Positions 43,467 to 52,295 of a DNA stretch of 64,000 nucleotides are shown piece by piece (the first letter of the stretch is position 1; the number at the start of each line of letters is the position of its first letter). Origin of the DNA: Limnospira platensis (GTDB taxonomy: Bacteria > Cyanobacteriota > Cyanobacteriia > Cyanobacteriales > Microcoleaceae); NCBI RefSeq assembly GCF_046480435.1, contig NZ_PKGC01000005.1. One strand, 5' to 3'. The translations under genes were made by a program, and so were the position numbers. The notes beneath the pieces were generated by a model. The model had not been told where the DNA came from and did no database searches. It saw only the letters and a program-made list of their open reading frames with translations.

Positions 43467-45385
43467 AAAGGCGCTCCCTTCGCTAAATTCTCCACAATGC
43501 CACGTTTAAGCTCTTCAAGATTCACACCAGAATCAGCCGATTGCTTCTCCAGGAAATCATGAAAAGACCCGTGGTAAATACTGTATCTAGTTTCGTTGTC
43601 AATCATTTGCACCTGCAAAAATTGATCCCACTGTTCCAGAACTTTAGATAGCACCGACTCTTCTACCCCCGTCAACTTCGCCAGCAAACGACGAGAAACA
43701 GGTTCGCGCACTTTGGATAATACATAAATGGCGCGAATTTGAGCCATAGGTAAGGATTTATGATTAATCCTGATCATCTGCCAGTGGTGATGATAATACC
43801 CCCACAAACCAATCGGTAAAGTCTCCAGACTTTTACCATCATAAACCCCATTATGGATGTCATTCAACACATAGCACAAATACATGAAGTTATTTTCACT
43901 TTTGGCGACCAGTTGAGTACAAAACTGTTCCGCTGTTAACTTTTGCGATGCCATCCACTTTTGAATTAGGGGACTTTTAGACAGGCGCTTATTCGTGTAT
44001 TGACCAGCATCCCAAGCACTTTCTGCCCGATACTGCATTAAATTACAGATGGTTTGATGGTCACTTACTGGCAAGGGCAGTTGTTTAGAACGTTTGGAGA
44101 TGATAAAATAGACATTCTCCGGCAGTTTATCTGGTAAGTAAAGCACATTACTTCCCGGTGTTTGACTAGATAAATCCACCTCGTTTAAAGCATCCACAAC
44201 TACCACTAACTTTTTCCCCCGTGGTAGCTTCTCGCTGGCTTCCTTCAACAGCCCAGCCAAAACTTTACCATTTCGCAGGGCGTTTTCTGGTAAACTGGTA
44301 TAGTCCAGTTGATAACCTTTAATTAGTGCCGTGCAGATATTTTCTAAGAATTGTCGTGCCGTAACTTTTCCCAGAGAATTGCTGTTAAAATAACTGAGAC
44401 AATGACCTTGACACAATTGGACTAAACGCGCGAGGATGGCGGTTTTCCCATAACCAGAATCTGCTTCTAACACAAAATAACCTTGGGATTTTGTTTGCAG
44501 AAACTCCAGAATTTCTTGGAAAACATGGGTGCGCCCCACAAAATCCTTTGTTGTATCAGCTATGATACTTTCGCATTGTGGCGAAATCTTAAAAAGCGTT
44601 TGTGTCTGATCTAAATAAGGTTCTAAGGCTTCCTGAATGGCTCCTAGTTCGTCATCCAAGCCTGTGTTTAACTGTTTTAAAATTTTCAGGATGTCCTGTT
44701 GAGTAATGGCTATTTGATGGGCGGATGTCAGACTATCCCGCAGCCAATCTAATACCATACCATGAAAAACTTGCCCCCCTTTAGCAGCATCTTGTTTCCA
44801 GATTTCTGCTAGATTATGGGCAAACCGTTTATGCAGATGTTGACTAATGGCATTGATGGCATCTTGGTAATGGTGAATACCTTTAGGTAAATGGGATTTA
44901 TGCTGTTCCATTAACCAGGTAATTAGAGATTGCCAACTATCGAGATCCAGAGTTTTTAAGAAAATATCTGAACCGTTAGCCGCTAATGTATAACGCAAAT
45001 GCTCTTGACCAATAGCTGGATAGTCGGGATCTAGGGAACTACTGGGTTCGATTTGTAGCCAGTATTTTTGAGTATTTTTGGCTAAATTCTTTAATTCGGG
45101 GGCGATATTTTGATAGGATTGTTTTTGGGAGATTTGCAAGATTCCTAAAGCGATCGCACCTCCCACAGATTTGGCTAATTTTTCCTTACTCAAACCCGGG
45201 GATGTTTCCCCTAGTTTTTTGGCAAAATCCAGCAATTTACTGGCTGTGATACTGTTAGCAAGAGGTTCCGTAAAATGTCTGTACAAGGGGGTAGCGGCTT
45301 TGGTGTAACCTGTAACGACGGAACCTACAGACAGTAAGGCTGTCACCTCTAGGAATAATTTGTGTTGCTTAACGGTGTTGATCAT
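43463..45385 (-). CDS. STAND-type NTPase, first gene of split NTPase/WD40 operon
   Basis: The 640-residue protein. Residues 1-270 form an unrecognised N-terminal region: a hydrophobic helix near 10-27 (LFLEVTALLSVGSVVTGY) and helical DWLRDSLTSAHQIAI. The NTPase domain (about 280-480) starts DFVGRTHVFQEI and has Walker A EADSGYGKTA (about 307-316) and Walker B KKLVVVVDALNEVD. A winged-helix part follows (about 540-625, LSKVREPVSRRLLAKLTGVEESVLSKVLEQWDQFL). It ends where the linker before the WD40 repeats would begin, and that linker opens the next gene; the two overlap by 4 bp. Together they correspond to one NACHT-WD40 protein divided in two. Such proteins act in signalling, cell death or phage defence. 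No classical effector enzyme is visible. Confidence 0.8.
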   Translation of the reverse strand: MINTVKQHKLFLEVTALLSVGSVVTGYTKAATPLYRHFTEPLANSITASKLLDFAKKLGETSPGLSKEKLAKSVGGAIALGILQISQKQSYQNIAPELKNLAKNTQKYWLQIEPSSSLDPDYPAIGQEHLRYTLAANGSDIFLKTLDLDSWQSLITWLMEQHKSHLPKGIHHYQDAINAISQHLHKRFAHNLAEIWKQDAAKGGQVFHGMVLDWLRDSLTSAHQIAITQQDILKILKQLNTGLDDELGAIQEALEPYLDQTQTLFKISPQCESIIADTTKDFVGRTHVFQEILEFLQTKSQGYFVLEADSGYGKTAILARLVQLCQGHCLSYFNSNSLGKVTARQFLENICTALIKGYQLDYTSLPENALRNGKVLAGLLKEASEKLPRGKKLVVVVDALNEVDLSSQTPGSNVLYLPDKLPENVYFIISKRSKQLPLPVSDHQTICNLMQYRAESAWDAGQYTNKRLSKSPLIQKWMASQKLTAEQFCTQLVAKSENNFMYLCYVLNDIHNGVYDGKSLETLPIGLWGYYHHHWQMIRINHKSLPMAQIRAIYVLSKVREPVSRRLLAKLTGVEESVLSKVLEQWDQFLQVQMIDNETRYSIYHGSFHDFLEKQSADSGVNLEELKRGIVENLAKGAPL

Positions 45386-45864
45386 AATTTTGTATATGCT
45401 AGTGATGTTAACCGAGCAAACCTCTAGGCAATTCCGAGGATATAACTAGGATAGAGTCTATGGTAGGCTGAATTTTAGAGATAGCAGCAATACATAAACT
45501 TATTTTCACTTTTGACCCTGATCCTAGGCCACTCTCCTAGGATAGATTTTCACAACAATACTCTGTGATGTATTTTGAACCCATATTTTCAAGAATATCT
45601 TGATAGTTATATTCTTGAGCCATCTCTGATTATGCCACAGACTTTGATGCCATATTGTATCAGATTATGCCCTTCCGTGATCATCTGGGTGAACTAACCT
45701 CTGAGTCACAATTACAAGCGATCGCCACACCAACACCGATCCTATATTTGAGGATACAATGGCGACCAGAAAGCACTATCGACCTCGATCTGGTTTCGAC
45801 CCTGATCTCCGACTTGTCAAGCTACACTGTCTGATAGACGGTAACAGTAAGGAAATTCGCGATT
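45386..45864. other. Intergenic region between divergent STAND and speA genes
   Basis: A 479-bp region with no protein-like frame. It carries an ATCCTAGG...CCTAGGAT inverted repeat near 45522-45541 and the A/T-rich hairpin at 45590-45617. Promoters for both flanking genes are expected but no consensus pair stands out. Confidence 0.4.
45590..45617. promoter_or_regulatory. Inverted repeat upstream of speA
   Basis: CAAGAATAT (45590-45598) and ATATTCTTG (45609-45617) are perfect 9-bp arms around 10 bp, 248 bp before speA. It is spaced like a dimeric repressor site; the regulator is unknown. Confidence 0.35.
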
Positions 45865-47826
45865 ATGAAATTACAACCCCTGACCCCTTCTACTTCTGAC
45901 CCGGTTTCTGATCATGGGGTATCTGACCAGGTGCGAACTTGGACCATTGAAGATAGCGAGAAACTCTACCGCATTCAGGGTTGGGGTGAACCTTACTTTT
46001 CTATTAATGCTGCGGGTCATATCACGGTCTCCCCTCAAGGCGATCGCGGTGGGTCTATTGATTTATATGAGTTGGTGGAGTCTCTGAAAAAACGAAATTT
46101 GGGGCTACCTTTATTGATCCGCTTTCCTGATATCCTGGAAGACCGCATTGAGCGCCTAAATGCTTGTTTTTCTAAGGCGATCGCCCGCTATAACTATCCC
46201 GGAGTTTATCGGGGAGTATATCCGGTTAAATGTAACCAAGAACGTCATCTAATTGAGGATTTGGTGCGCTTCGGTGAACCTTATCAATTGGGATTAGAAG
46301 CGGGTTCTAAGCCAGAATTATTGATTGCTTTGGCTTGTCTGACTACTCCCGGCTCTCTACTAATTTGTAATGGTTATAAAGACCAAAAATATATCGAAAC
46401 TGCCATGTTAGCCCAACGGTTGGGACGTAAAACTATTATCGTCATGGAACAGTTGGAAGAAGTGGAATTAGCCATAGCAGCTAGTCAAAATCTGGGTATA
46501 CAACCGACTTTAGGAGTGCGGGCGAAATTGGGAAGCCGAGGTGTAGGACGTTGGGGAGGTTCGACGGGCGATCGCGCTAAGTTTGGTTTAACTATTCCTG
46601 AAATTATCCAGGTATGCGATCGCCTCCAAGGTTTGGGAATGTTAGATTGTTTGCAACTCCTACACTTTCATATTGGCTCACAAATATCCTCTATTAGTGC
46701 TATTAAAGATGCCATTCGAGAGGCTAGTCAAATTTATGTGGAACTGGCTAAATTAGGCGCTAATATGCAATATCTCGATGTGGGCGGCGGTTTGGGAGTC
46801 GATTATGATGGCTCTAAAAGTAACGCCCCGGCTTCTAAAAACTACAATATGCAAAATTATGCTAATGATATTGTCGCTGAAGTTAAGGAAGCCTGCGAGG
46901 AGGGAAAAGTTAATGCGCCGGTTTTGATTAGTGAAAGTGGTAGGGCGATCGCTTCTCATCAGTCTATCTTGGTTTTTGATATCCTAGGAAGTAGTGAACC
47001 CACAGCCGAAAATCCCCCTACTATTAATGATGATGATCATTTGATTCTCAGGAATTTAGCCGAAACCTATCAATCTATTAATCCTGAGAATTACCAAGAA
47101 GCCTATCACGACGCGATCCAGTTTAAAGGGGAGGCGATTAGTGTATTTAATTTCGGTTACTTGAATTTACGCGATCGCGCCAAAGCTGAACAATTATATT
47201 GGGCTTGCTGTCATCAAATCCGCGACATTCTTCGGGGTTTGGAAACCATCCCTGATGACTTGAAAAATCTTGAGCAGATTATGGCTTCTATATACTATGT
47301 AAATATGTCCGTGTTTAAGTCTGCGCCGGACTCCTGGGCTATTGACCAACTCTTTCCAATTATGCCAATTCATCGTCTGAATGAAGAACCGACTCAGAGG
47401 GCGACCTTGGCAGATTTAACCTGTGATAGTGATGGTAAAATTGACAGCTTTATCAATTGGGGAGAATCTAAACCTATTTTAGAATTGCACCCCCTCACCC
47501 CCTCACAACCCTACTATTTGGGGATGTTTTTGGCGGGCGCATATCAGGAAATTATGGGGAATTTACATAACTTATTTGGCGATACCCATGTAGTTCATAT
47601 TAAACTCAATCCTCAAGGTTATGCGGTGGAATATGTCATCAAAGGGGACACTATGAATGAGGTTTTGGGTTATGTACAATATGACAGTGAGGATTTGGTG
47701 GAAAGTATCCGCCGCCAAACTGAACAAGCCCTTCAGTCCCAAAAAATTACCATCGAAGAATCTCAGCTTCTCCTACAAAACTATGAACGCAGTTTGACCC
47801 AATATACCTATTTGACCTCTCACTGA
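45865..47826 (+). CDS. speA: Biosynthetic arginine decarboxylase
   Basis: Makes agmatine and CO2 from arginine for polyamine synthesis. The 653-residue PLP fold-type III enzyme has the PLP lysine in GVYPVKCNQ, the glycine loop GSRGVGRWGGS, the His-stacking segment LLHFHIGSQIS, YLDVGGGLGVDYDG and SESGRAIASHQS. The C-terminus (YNMQNYANDIVAEVK onward, and QLFPIMPIHRLNEEPTQRATLADLTCDSDG) is typical of SpeA. The ATG at 45865 follows TAAGGA about 13 nt upstream. Start choice is slightly uncertain, as residues 1-25 are poorly conserved. Confidence 0.95.
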   Translation: MKLQPLTPSTSDPVSDHGVSDQVRTWTIEDSEKLYRIQGWGEPYFSINAAGHITVSPQGDRGGSIDLYELVESLKKRNLGLPLLIRFPDILEDRIERLNACFSKAIARYNYPGVYRGVYPVKCNQERHLIEDLVRFGEPYQLGLEAGSKPELLIALACLTTPGSLLICNGYKDQKYIETAMLAQRLGRKTIIVMEQLEEVELAIAASQNLGIQPTLGVRAKLGSRGVGRWGGSTGDRAKFGLTIPEIIQVCDRLQGLGMLDCLQLLHFHIGSQISSISAIKDAIREASQIYVELAKLGANMQYLDVGGGLGVDYDGSKSNAPASKNYNMQNYANDIVAEVKEACEEGKVNAPVLISESGRAIASHQSILVFDILGSSEPTAENPPTINDDDHLILRNLAETYQSINPENYQEAYHDAIQFKGEAISVFNFGYLNLRDRAKAEQLYWACCHQIRDILRGLETIPDDLKNLEQIMASIYYVNMSVFKSAPDSWAIDQLFPIMPIHRLNEEPTQRATLADLTCDSDGKIDSFINWGESKPILELHPLTPSQPYYLGMFLAGAYQEIMGNLHNLFGDTHVVHIKLNPQGYAVEYVIKGDTMNEVLGYVQYDSEDLVESIRRQTEQALQSQKITIEESQLLLQNYERSLTQYTYLTSH

Positions 47827-47911
47827 TGCTCAAATTTTACGGAATTACCCCAATTTCAGCATAAAATAAGTTAAAATATACAGGTTTCCCTAAAGGGGAT
47901 AATTTGAGACT

Positions 47912-48823
47912 ATGAAAGCACAAGAAAATCGACGGGTTCGCAAAGCTGTCATCACAGCCGCAGGATTTGGTACTCGGATGTTCCCAGCCTCCAAAATGAT
48001 TAAAAAAGAGTTTTTCCCTATAGTTGATGCTGAGGGAATCGCTAAACCTGTGATTCAGGTGGTCGTGGAAGAGGCTATTAATGCTGGAATTGAAGAGGTC
48101 GGAATTATTGTTCAATCGGGCGATCGCTCCTTATTTGAGGACTATTTCCAAGGGTCTCCTAAACCGGAATTTTGGCGGAAATTGTCCCCCAGTAGTCGAG
48201 ACTATAGCCACTATTTACAAACCTTGGGGGAACGGATTACTATTTTAACCCAGGAACAACAAGAAGGATTCGGTCATGCGGTTTTTTGTGCCGCCCCCTG
48301 GGTGCATGATGAGCCTTTTATGTTACTATTGGGTGACCATGTTTATGCTTCCGATTTGGAGGTAAACTGCGCCCGTCAATTGTTGGAGGTTTATGAGAAA
48401 GTTCAACAGAGTGTTATCGGTGTGCGAATTACTCCCGGCGATCGCATTCATCACTATGGTTGTGTAGCCGGAACTCCGGTTAAAGATTCTGATTATTTAT
48501 TTGACCTGACGGAAATCTATGAGAAGCCAACTCTCAATTATGCGCGGACAAATATGCGAGTTCCCGGACTGGAATGGGATCGGTTTTTGACTATATTTGG
48601 GCTGTATATCATTGAACCGAAAATCTTTGACTTCTTAGCCGACAATATCCGCCGTGATGTCCGGGAAAAGGGAGAATATCAACTGACTTCCTGTTGGCAA
48701 ACTCTCCTAGAAAAAGAACAAATTACTGGGTATCTTGTCCAAGGTCGCTGTTTTGATACGGGTCTACCAGAAACCTATTTTAAGACTCTGGTAGAATTCC
48801 GCAATATCAAGACTAAATCCTAG
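47912..48823 (+). CDS. galU: UTP--glucose-1-phosphate uridylyltransferase (GalU-like)
   Basis: The 303-residue nucleotidyltransferase has the nucleotide-binding signature AVITAAGFGTRMFPASK, the KKEFFPIVD lysine region, VIQVVVEEAINAGIEEVGIIV, LLLGDHVYAS (metal Asp) and GEYQLTSCW. It is GalU-like in layout but diverges in the active-site strand (KKEFFPIVDAEGIAKP instead of PKEMLPLVDKP), so another sugar-1-phosphate or nucleotide is possible. UDP-glucose would feed glycolipid, sucrose and exopolysaccharide synthesis. GGGGATAA lies before the ATG. It is convergent with malQ (73-nt gap). Confidence 0.75.
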   Translation: MKAQENRRVRKAVITAAGFGTRMFPASKMIKKEFFPIVDAEGIAKPVIQVVVEEAINAGIEEVGIIVQSGDRSLFEDYFQGSPKPEFWRKLSPSSRDYSHYLQTLGERITILTQEQQEGFGHAVFCAAPWVHDEPFMLLLGDHVYASDLEVNCARQLLEVYEKVQQSVIGVRITPGDRIHHYGCVAGTPVKDSDYLFDLTEIYEKPTLNYARTNMRVPGLEWDRFLTIFGLYIIEPKIFDFLADNIRRDVREKGEYQLTSCWQTLLEKEQITGYLVQGRCFDTGLPETYFKTLVEFRNIKTKS

Positions 48824-48896
48824 GGAGTACAGCCGATTTAATCAGGGGGGGTTTATCAGTTTCCCTCCCCAACCTTCCCTCAAAAAAAAGGGGGAT

Positions 48897-50408
48897 TTAG
48901 CGGCTATACATTTGGGTTAAATAGCGCAGGCGATCGCACAAAGGATGGGTTAACAATGTGGAACTTTCATAGCGCCACCGCCAATTTCCGGCATTGGTGC
49001 TAGGGTCATTCATTCTCCCCCTATTATCTAATCCTAGCAGGTCTTGAAACGGGAAAATGGCTAGGTCAGCAATGGAACTTAGGGCTAACCGAATTAAAGC
49101 CCAATTAATGTCCTCAATGGCTTCTGGGAAAGCATAACCTAAATATCCAGCTACGTGCTGACGAATTTCTGGGGTCATGGTTTGCCACCAACCGACAGTG
49201 GTATCATTGTCATGGGTTCCGGTGTAAACAATGCTATTGCGGGTATAATTATGGGGTAAATAAGGATGGTTAGAATCTTCCCCAAATGCAAACATGAGGA
49301 TTTTCATTCCGGGAAACTCAAAGCGATCGCGTAACTCTTCCACCTCTGGGGTAATGATTCCTAAATCTTCCGCTAAAACCGGTAAACTTCCTAACTGTTG
49401 ACCGAGACTCTCAAAGAACTCCGCACCGGGCGCTGTTACCCACTCCCCATTCAAAGCGGAAGTTTCCCCATAGGGCACTCGCCAATAGGCTTCAAAGCCT
49501 CGGAAATGGTCAACCCGGACTAAATCTACATATTCCAAGGTGGCGCGGAATCTTTCAATCCACCAAGCATAATTAGTGCGTTTTAGTTCATCCCAATCAT
49601 AAACGGGATTCCCCCAAAGTTGTCCGGTAGCACTAAAATAGTCGGGGGGTACTCCCGCAATATAGGCAGGATTAAGGGTTTCTGGGTGCAGTTGAAAGTT
49701 GTTAGGCGCAAACCAGACATCTGCACTATTATAGCACACATAAATGGAGATATCACCAATAATTTTAATGCCTTTATTGTTGGCGTAGCGTCGCAGTTGG
49801 CTCCATTGTTCAAAAAACTTGAATTGCAGAAACTTATGGTATATAATCTGAGTGTGGAGTTCTTCGGTTTTGGCTTGCAAGGCTTGGGGCTCTCGGCGGG
49901 CGATCGCCGGTTCCCACTGATTCCAATCTTTACCGTCGTTCTGCTCTAGGAGTGCCATAAATAGGGCGTAATCATTGAGCCAGGAGGCTTTTTGTTGACA
50001 AAACTCCTCGAAACGATGGTTAGGTTGTGATTGTAGGGACTCCCAGAAGGAATCAAAGGCTTGTTTGAGGTATTGTCCTTTATGAGGAATTACCCTAGGA
50101 AAGTCAACGCGCTGAGGATTATGGTTATCTGGTAAGGGTAGCAATTCCCGGCTATTGAGTAACCCTTCTTCGGCTAGGCGATCGAGAGAAATCAACAGAG
50201 GATTTCCCGCGAAAGTGCTAAAGTTCATAATGTAGGGGGAATGCTCGTAACCTGTCGGACCGAGAGGCAGAATTTGCCAAATTTTCTGGCCACTACGTTC
50301 TAGGAAATCGATAAACTCATAAGCGGCACGTCCTAAGTCACCAATACCAAAGCGACTAGGGAAGCTGGTGGGGTGTAATAAGATACCGCTGGCTCGTTCA
50401 AGGTGCAT
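48897..50408 (-). CDS. malQ: 4-alpha-glucanotransferase (amylomaltase, GH77)
   Basis: The 503-residue enzyme disproportionates maltodextrins in glycogen breakdown. It shows the GH77 landmarks: GILLHPTSFPSRFGIGDLG at the N-terminus, GDISIYVCYNSADVW, the nucleophile Asp in VRVDHFRGFEAYW, the acid/base Glu in LAEDLGIIT, and the third acid in YTGTHDNDTTVGWW. All catalytic residues are present. Its first 45 codons plus the upstream 45 bp are duplicated at 51666-51844. Confidence 0.95.
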   Translation of the reverse strand: MHLERASGILLHPTSFPSRFGIGDLGRAAYEFIDFLERSGQKIWQILPLGPTGYEHSPYIMNFSTFAGNPLLISLDRLAEEGLLNSRELLPLPDNHNPQRVDFPRVIPHKGQYLKQAFDSFWESLQSQPNHRFEEFCQQKASWLNDYALFMALLEQNDGKDWNQWEPAIARREPQALQAKTEELHTQIIYHKFLQFKFFEQWSQLRRYANNKGIKIIGDISIYVCYNSADVWFAPNNFQLHPETLNPAYIAGVPPDYFSATGQLWGNPVYDWDELKRTNYAWWIERFRATLEYVDLVRVDHFRGFEAYWRVPYGETSALNGEWVTAPGAEFFESLGQQLGSLPVLAEDLGIITPEVEELRDRFEFPGMKILMFAFGEDSNHPYLPHNYTRNSIVYTGTHDNDTTVGWWQTMTPEIRQHVAGYLGYAFPEAIEDINWALIRLALSSIADLAIFPFQDLLGLDNRGRMNDPSTNAGNWRWRYESSTLLTHPLCDRLRYLTQMYSR

Positions 50409-50452
50409 AATTAATATATATTCCCGTAGAAACCACTTTTATTTATATCACA
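50274..50452. repeat. 179-bp direct repeat, parental copy (malQ 5' end)
   Basis: The first 45 codons and the immediate upstream region of malQ. Matches 51666-51844 at about 95 percent or better by eye, same orientation, offset 1392 bp. Confidence 0.9.
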
Positions 50453-50472
50453 CAAATGATGCTGGATCTACC

Positions 50473-50584
50473 ATGTATAACATGACCAAAAAAGCTGACC
50501 GATATAGTTTTTACCCAACTCCTGAACAGGAAAACCCACCAGGGAGAACTTGGATTTTGTGTCCCCACAGTGTACAACATGGGT
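50473..50584 (+). pseudogene. TnpB (IS200/IS605 OrfB) N-terminal remnant
   Basis: The frame starts MYNMTKKADRYSFYPTPEQEN, a close match to the N-terminus of TnpB-type proteins (KADRYRFYPTPEQE...). After that the similarity breaks: the DNA still resembles the next part (ending GTGTACAACATG, expected for the VYN segment) but in another frame, and TAG ends it. The rest to 50723 has no intact tnpB; a weak trace of a TnpB C-terminus may lie near 50660-50735. It is a decayed insertion-sequence fragment. Confidence 0.55.
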
Positions 50585-50723
50585 AGGGGCGAAAAATCGG
50601 GGTCTTTTACTAGCCATGAGGGCGGAAATATGATGAAACGCTTATGGCGATCGCCACGGCTGCTGAAGTCTCTTGTGGACGGATGTTCTCATGTCAAGCC
50701 ACTTACTTTAGGTAATAGCGAAT

Positions 50724-51536
50724 ATGAATAGTTTAGTTGATACTCTGAGTCAAGTTTTGATTATTGCTTATAAAGAGCCTACCCAAAAATTAGAAGAATA
50801 CTTGACCAAAGAAGGATTTGAATGTCTAGTTATTCGCCAAGAAGATAAGCCAGAATATCAACAATTTTCTCCAAGTTATAGGTGTATGCTCAACCACCGT
50901 CAGGCTTGGGAAATAGCGACTCAGCAGAGCCAGCCTAGTTTAATTGTGGAAGCGGATTTTGTTCCGGTTTTAGAATTTGGACAACTGCCTTTACCTTTTG
51001 ATAAGGAATTGCCTAATCTCGGAATTACCTGGATTTATACTTGCAGCCCTCAAGTATATTGGGTCTCTCCAGAAGGATATGCCGAAGGTTTTTCAACCGG
51101 TATGGTAGCTTATATTGTCAGCCCCAAAGCCGCAGAAATTCTCATTAAATTTTCCGAGAAAATCACCGAAAAAACTCAGGGAAAAACTTATTCTACTTGG
51201 GATTCGGAAATAGATACATTTTTGCGCTCTCATAATTTGCAAAACTTTATTCCTTTCCGCAATTACGGAGAACACGGAGGTTTGGCTAACCCTGAACACC
51301 GCAAACATGGTTTAAGTCCTGGTCATCAAGCCGATGTTCTCTGGGGAGAAATAGCCTTTGAGCCATTATATACCCAGGCATATAATGCCCAACTGATACG
51401 CGCTAAAGCCCGCATTAAAGGCATACTGCGATTACTAGCAGGTTATTTTGTCAGAATCAAAACACTCCGAAATAGTGGAGTTCGTTGGCGGTTAATTAGC
51501 TTTAGTTTTCGTCGCCAACTGACCTGGAGATTATAG
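50724..51536 (+). CDS. Glycosyltransferase family 25-like protein
   Basis: The 270-residue soluble protein begins LSQVLIIAYKEPTQKLEEYLTKEGFECLVIRQED, contains RCMLNHRQAWEIATQ and LIVEADFVPVLEF, i.e. the GT25 pattern (S/N-H..W..A, then xxxEDD-like acidic site, here EAD), and GYAEGFSTGMVAYIVSPKAAEILIKF, matching the GT25 TxGYxIS..GA. The C-terminal 50 residues are basic with a possible amphipathic membrane-contact helix (RIKGILRLLAGYFVRIKTL). The probable role is sugar transfer to lipopolysaccharide or exopolysaccharide. It lies between the two copies of the malQ 5' end, behind TnpB debris, which suggests it arrived by insertion. Confidence 0.7.
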   Translation: MNSLVDTLSQVLIIAYKEPTQKLEEYLTKEGFECLVIRQEDKPEYQQFSPSYRCMLNHRQAWEIATQQSQPSLIVEADFVPVLEFGQLPLPFDKELPNLGITWIYTCSPQVYWVSPEGYAEGFSTGMVAYIVSPKAAEILIKFSEKITEKTQGKTYSTWDSEIDTFLRSHNLQNFIPFRNYGEHGGLANPEHRKHGLSPGHQADVLWGEIAFEPLYTQAYNAQLIRAKARIKGILRLLAGYFVRIKTLRNSGVRWRLISFSFRRQLTWRL

Positions 51537-51665
51537 GGAAAAAACCTGTGTTAGGAATACCCCCTATACTACAGAGGTGGCTTTCTAGCTTAGAAGCCAC
51601 TTTCTGAAAACATTACCCTCACCCTAAATCCGAATCCTAGGGGGGAGAGGGGCTTTGAGATAGTA

Positions 51666-51844
51666 TTGCCAAACTTTCTGGTCACTACGTTCTAGGAAAT
51701 CGATAAACTCATAAGCGGCACGTCCTAAGTCACCAATACCAAAGCGACTAGGGAAGCTGGTGGGGTGTAATAAGATACCGCTGGCTCGTTCAAGGTGCAT
51801 AATTAATATATATTCCCGTAGAAACCGCTTCTATTTATATCACA
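51666..51844 (-). pseudogene. Duplicate of malQ 5' end (45 codons plus upstream region)
   Basis: Nearly identical to 50274-50452 over 179 bp. The ATG (51800, minus) and the first 45 codons are present and in frame, then the similarity stops abruptly at 51666 on the left. The upstream region out to 51844 is also copied, so its promoter may be active. The few differences (for example GGCCAC/GGTCAC) show a fairly recent event. It cannot make an enzyme. Confidence 0.9.
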
Positions 51845-51879
51845 AAGCGATCGCCTTTTTGGGGGGATTATTGCCTCGG

Positions 51880-51908
51880 TTAAACTTAAATGAATTGTGG
51901 GGTATAAT
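51880..51908 (+). promoter_or_regulatory. Promoter of the 52069 gene and cbiX
   Basis: TTAAAC (51880-51885), a 17-nt spacer and TATAAT (51903-51908). The leader before the ATG at 52069 would be about 155 nt and contains the palindrome at 51959-51980. Confidence 0.6.
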
Positions 51909-51958
51909 AGAGGGTATCCCCCAGCACGGTTGATGCAAATCACAACTAAGAGCGATGG

Positions 51959-51980
51959 GGATCACCTGTTCAGGTGATCC
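51959..51980. promoter_or_regulatory. Perfect palindrome with 10-bp arms
   Basis: GGATCACCTG (51959-51968), TT, CAGGTGATCC (51971-51980). It is too tight for a normal RNA hairpin loop but ideal for a dimeric DNA-binding protein. It lies about 45 bp downstream of the predicted transcription start, and is a candidate roadblock operator. Confidence 0.5.
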
Positions 51981-52068
51981 AACTCATATGTAGTCGTCTG
52001 TATAATCACAGAAAAAATCAGCCACTTGAGGGAAGATATATATATAGTGGAGCATTGAGGTTAGGGAG

Positions 52069-52278
52069 ATGAGCAGCTACTATAACAGCATGACCAATTC
52101 TAATGGTTCCCTTGAGGAAATGTTTGGTCAAGTGATGTTTTCCAGTGTGGTGACGACTGAAGACCGCCAAAAGTTGAAAGCTATCCTCCTCAAAGAAACC
52201 ATCACGGAGGATGAACAAGCGATTATTAACCGCTTACTCTACAATGTGCGCCGGGGATGGGTTAAACTAATTGACTGA
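52069..52278 (+). CDS. Small conserved hypothetical protein
   Basis: The 69-residue, helical, soluble protein reads SLEEMFGQVMFSSVVTTEDRQKLKAILLKETITEDEQAIINRLLYNVRRGWVKLID. No domain is named, but the charged helix-turn-helix-like composition is protein-like and the coding start is supported by GGTTAGGGAG just upstream. It is 17 nt before cbiX on the same strand, so it is probably co-transcribed. An ATG at 52090 is an alternative start. Confidence 0.7.
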   Translation: MSSYYNSMTNSNGSLEEMFGQVMFSSVVTTEDRQKLKAILLKETITEDEQAIINRLLYNVRRGWVKLID

Positions 52279-52295
52279 AGTTTAATTAGTAGCCC

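Larger units (their letters stand above)
51537..52068. other. Intergenic region with malQ duplicate and promoter
   Basis: A 532-bp region without an intact gene. It holds the malQ 5' duplicate (51666-51844), a TTAAAC/TATAAT promoter (51880-51908) and a 10+10 palindrome (51959-51980). Confidence 0.6.
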
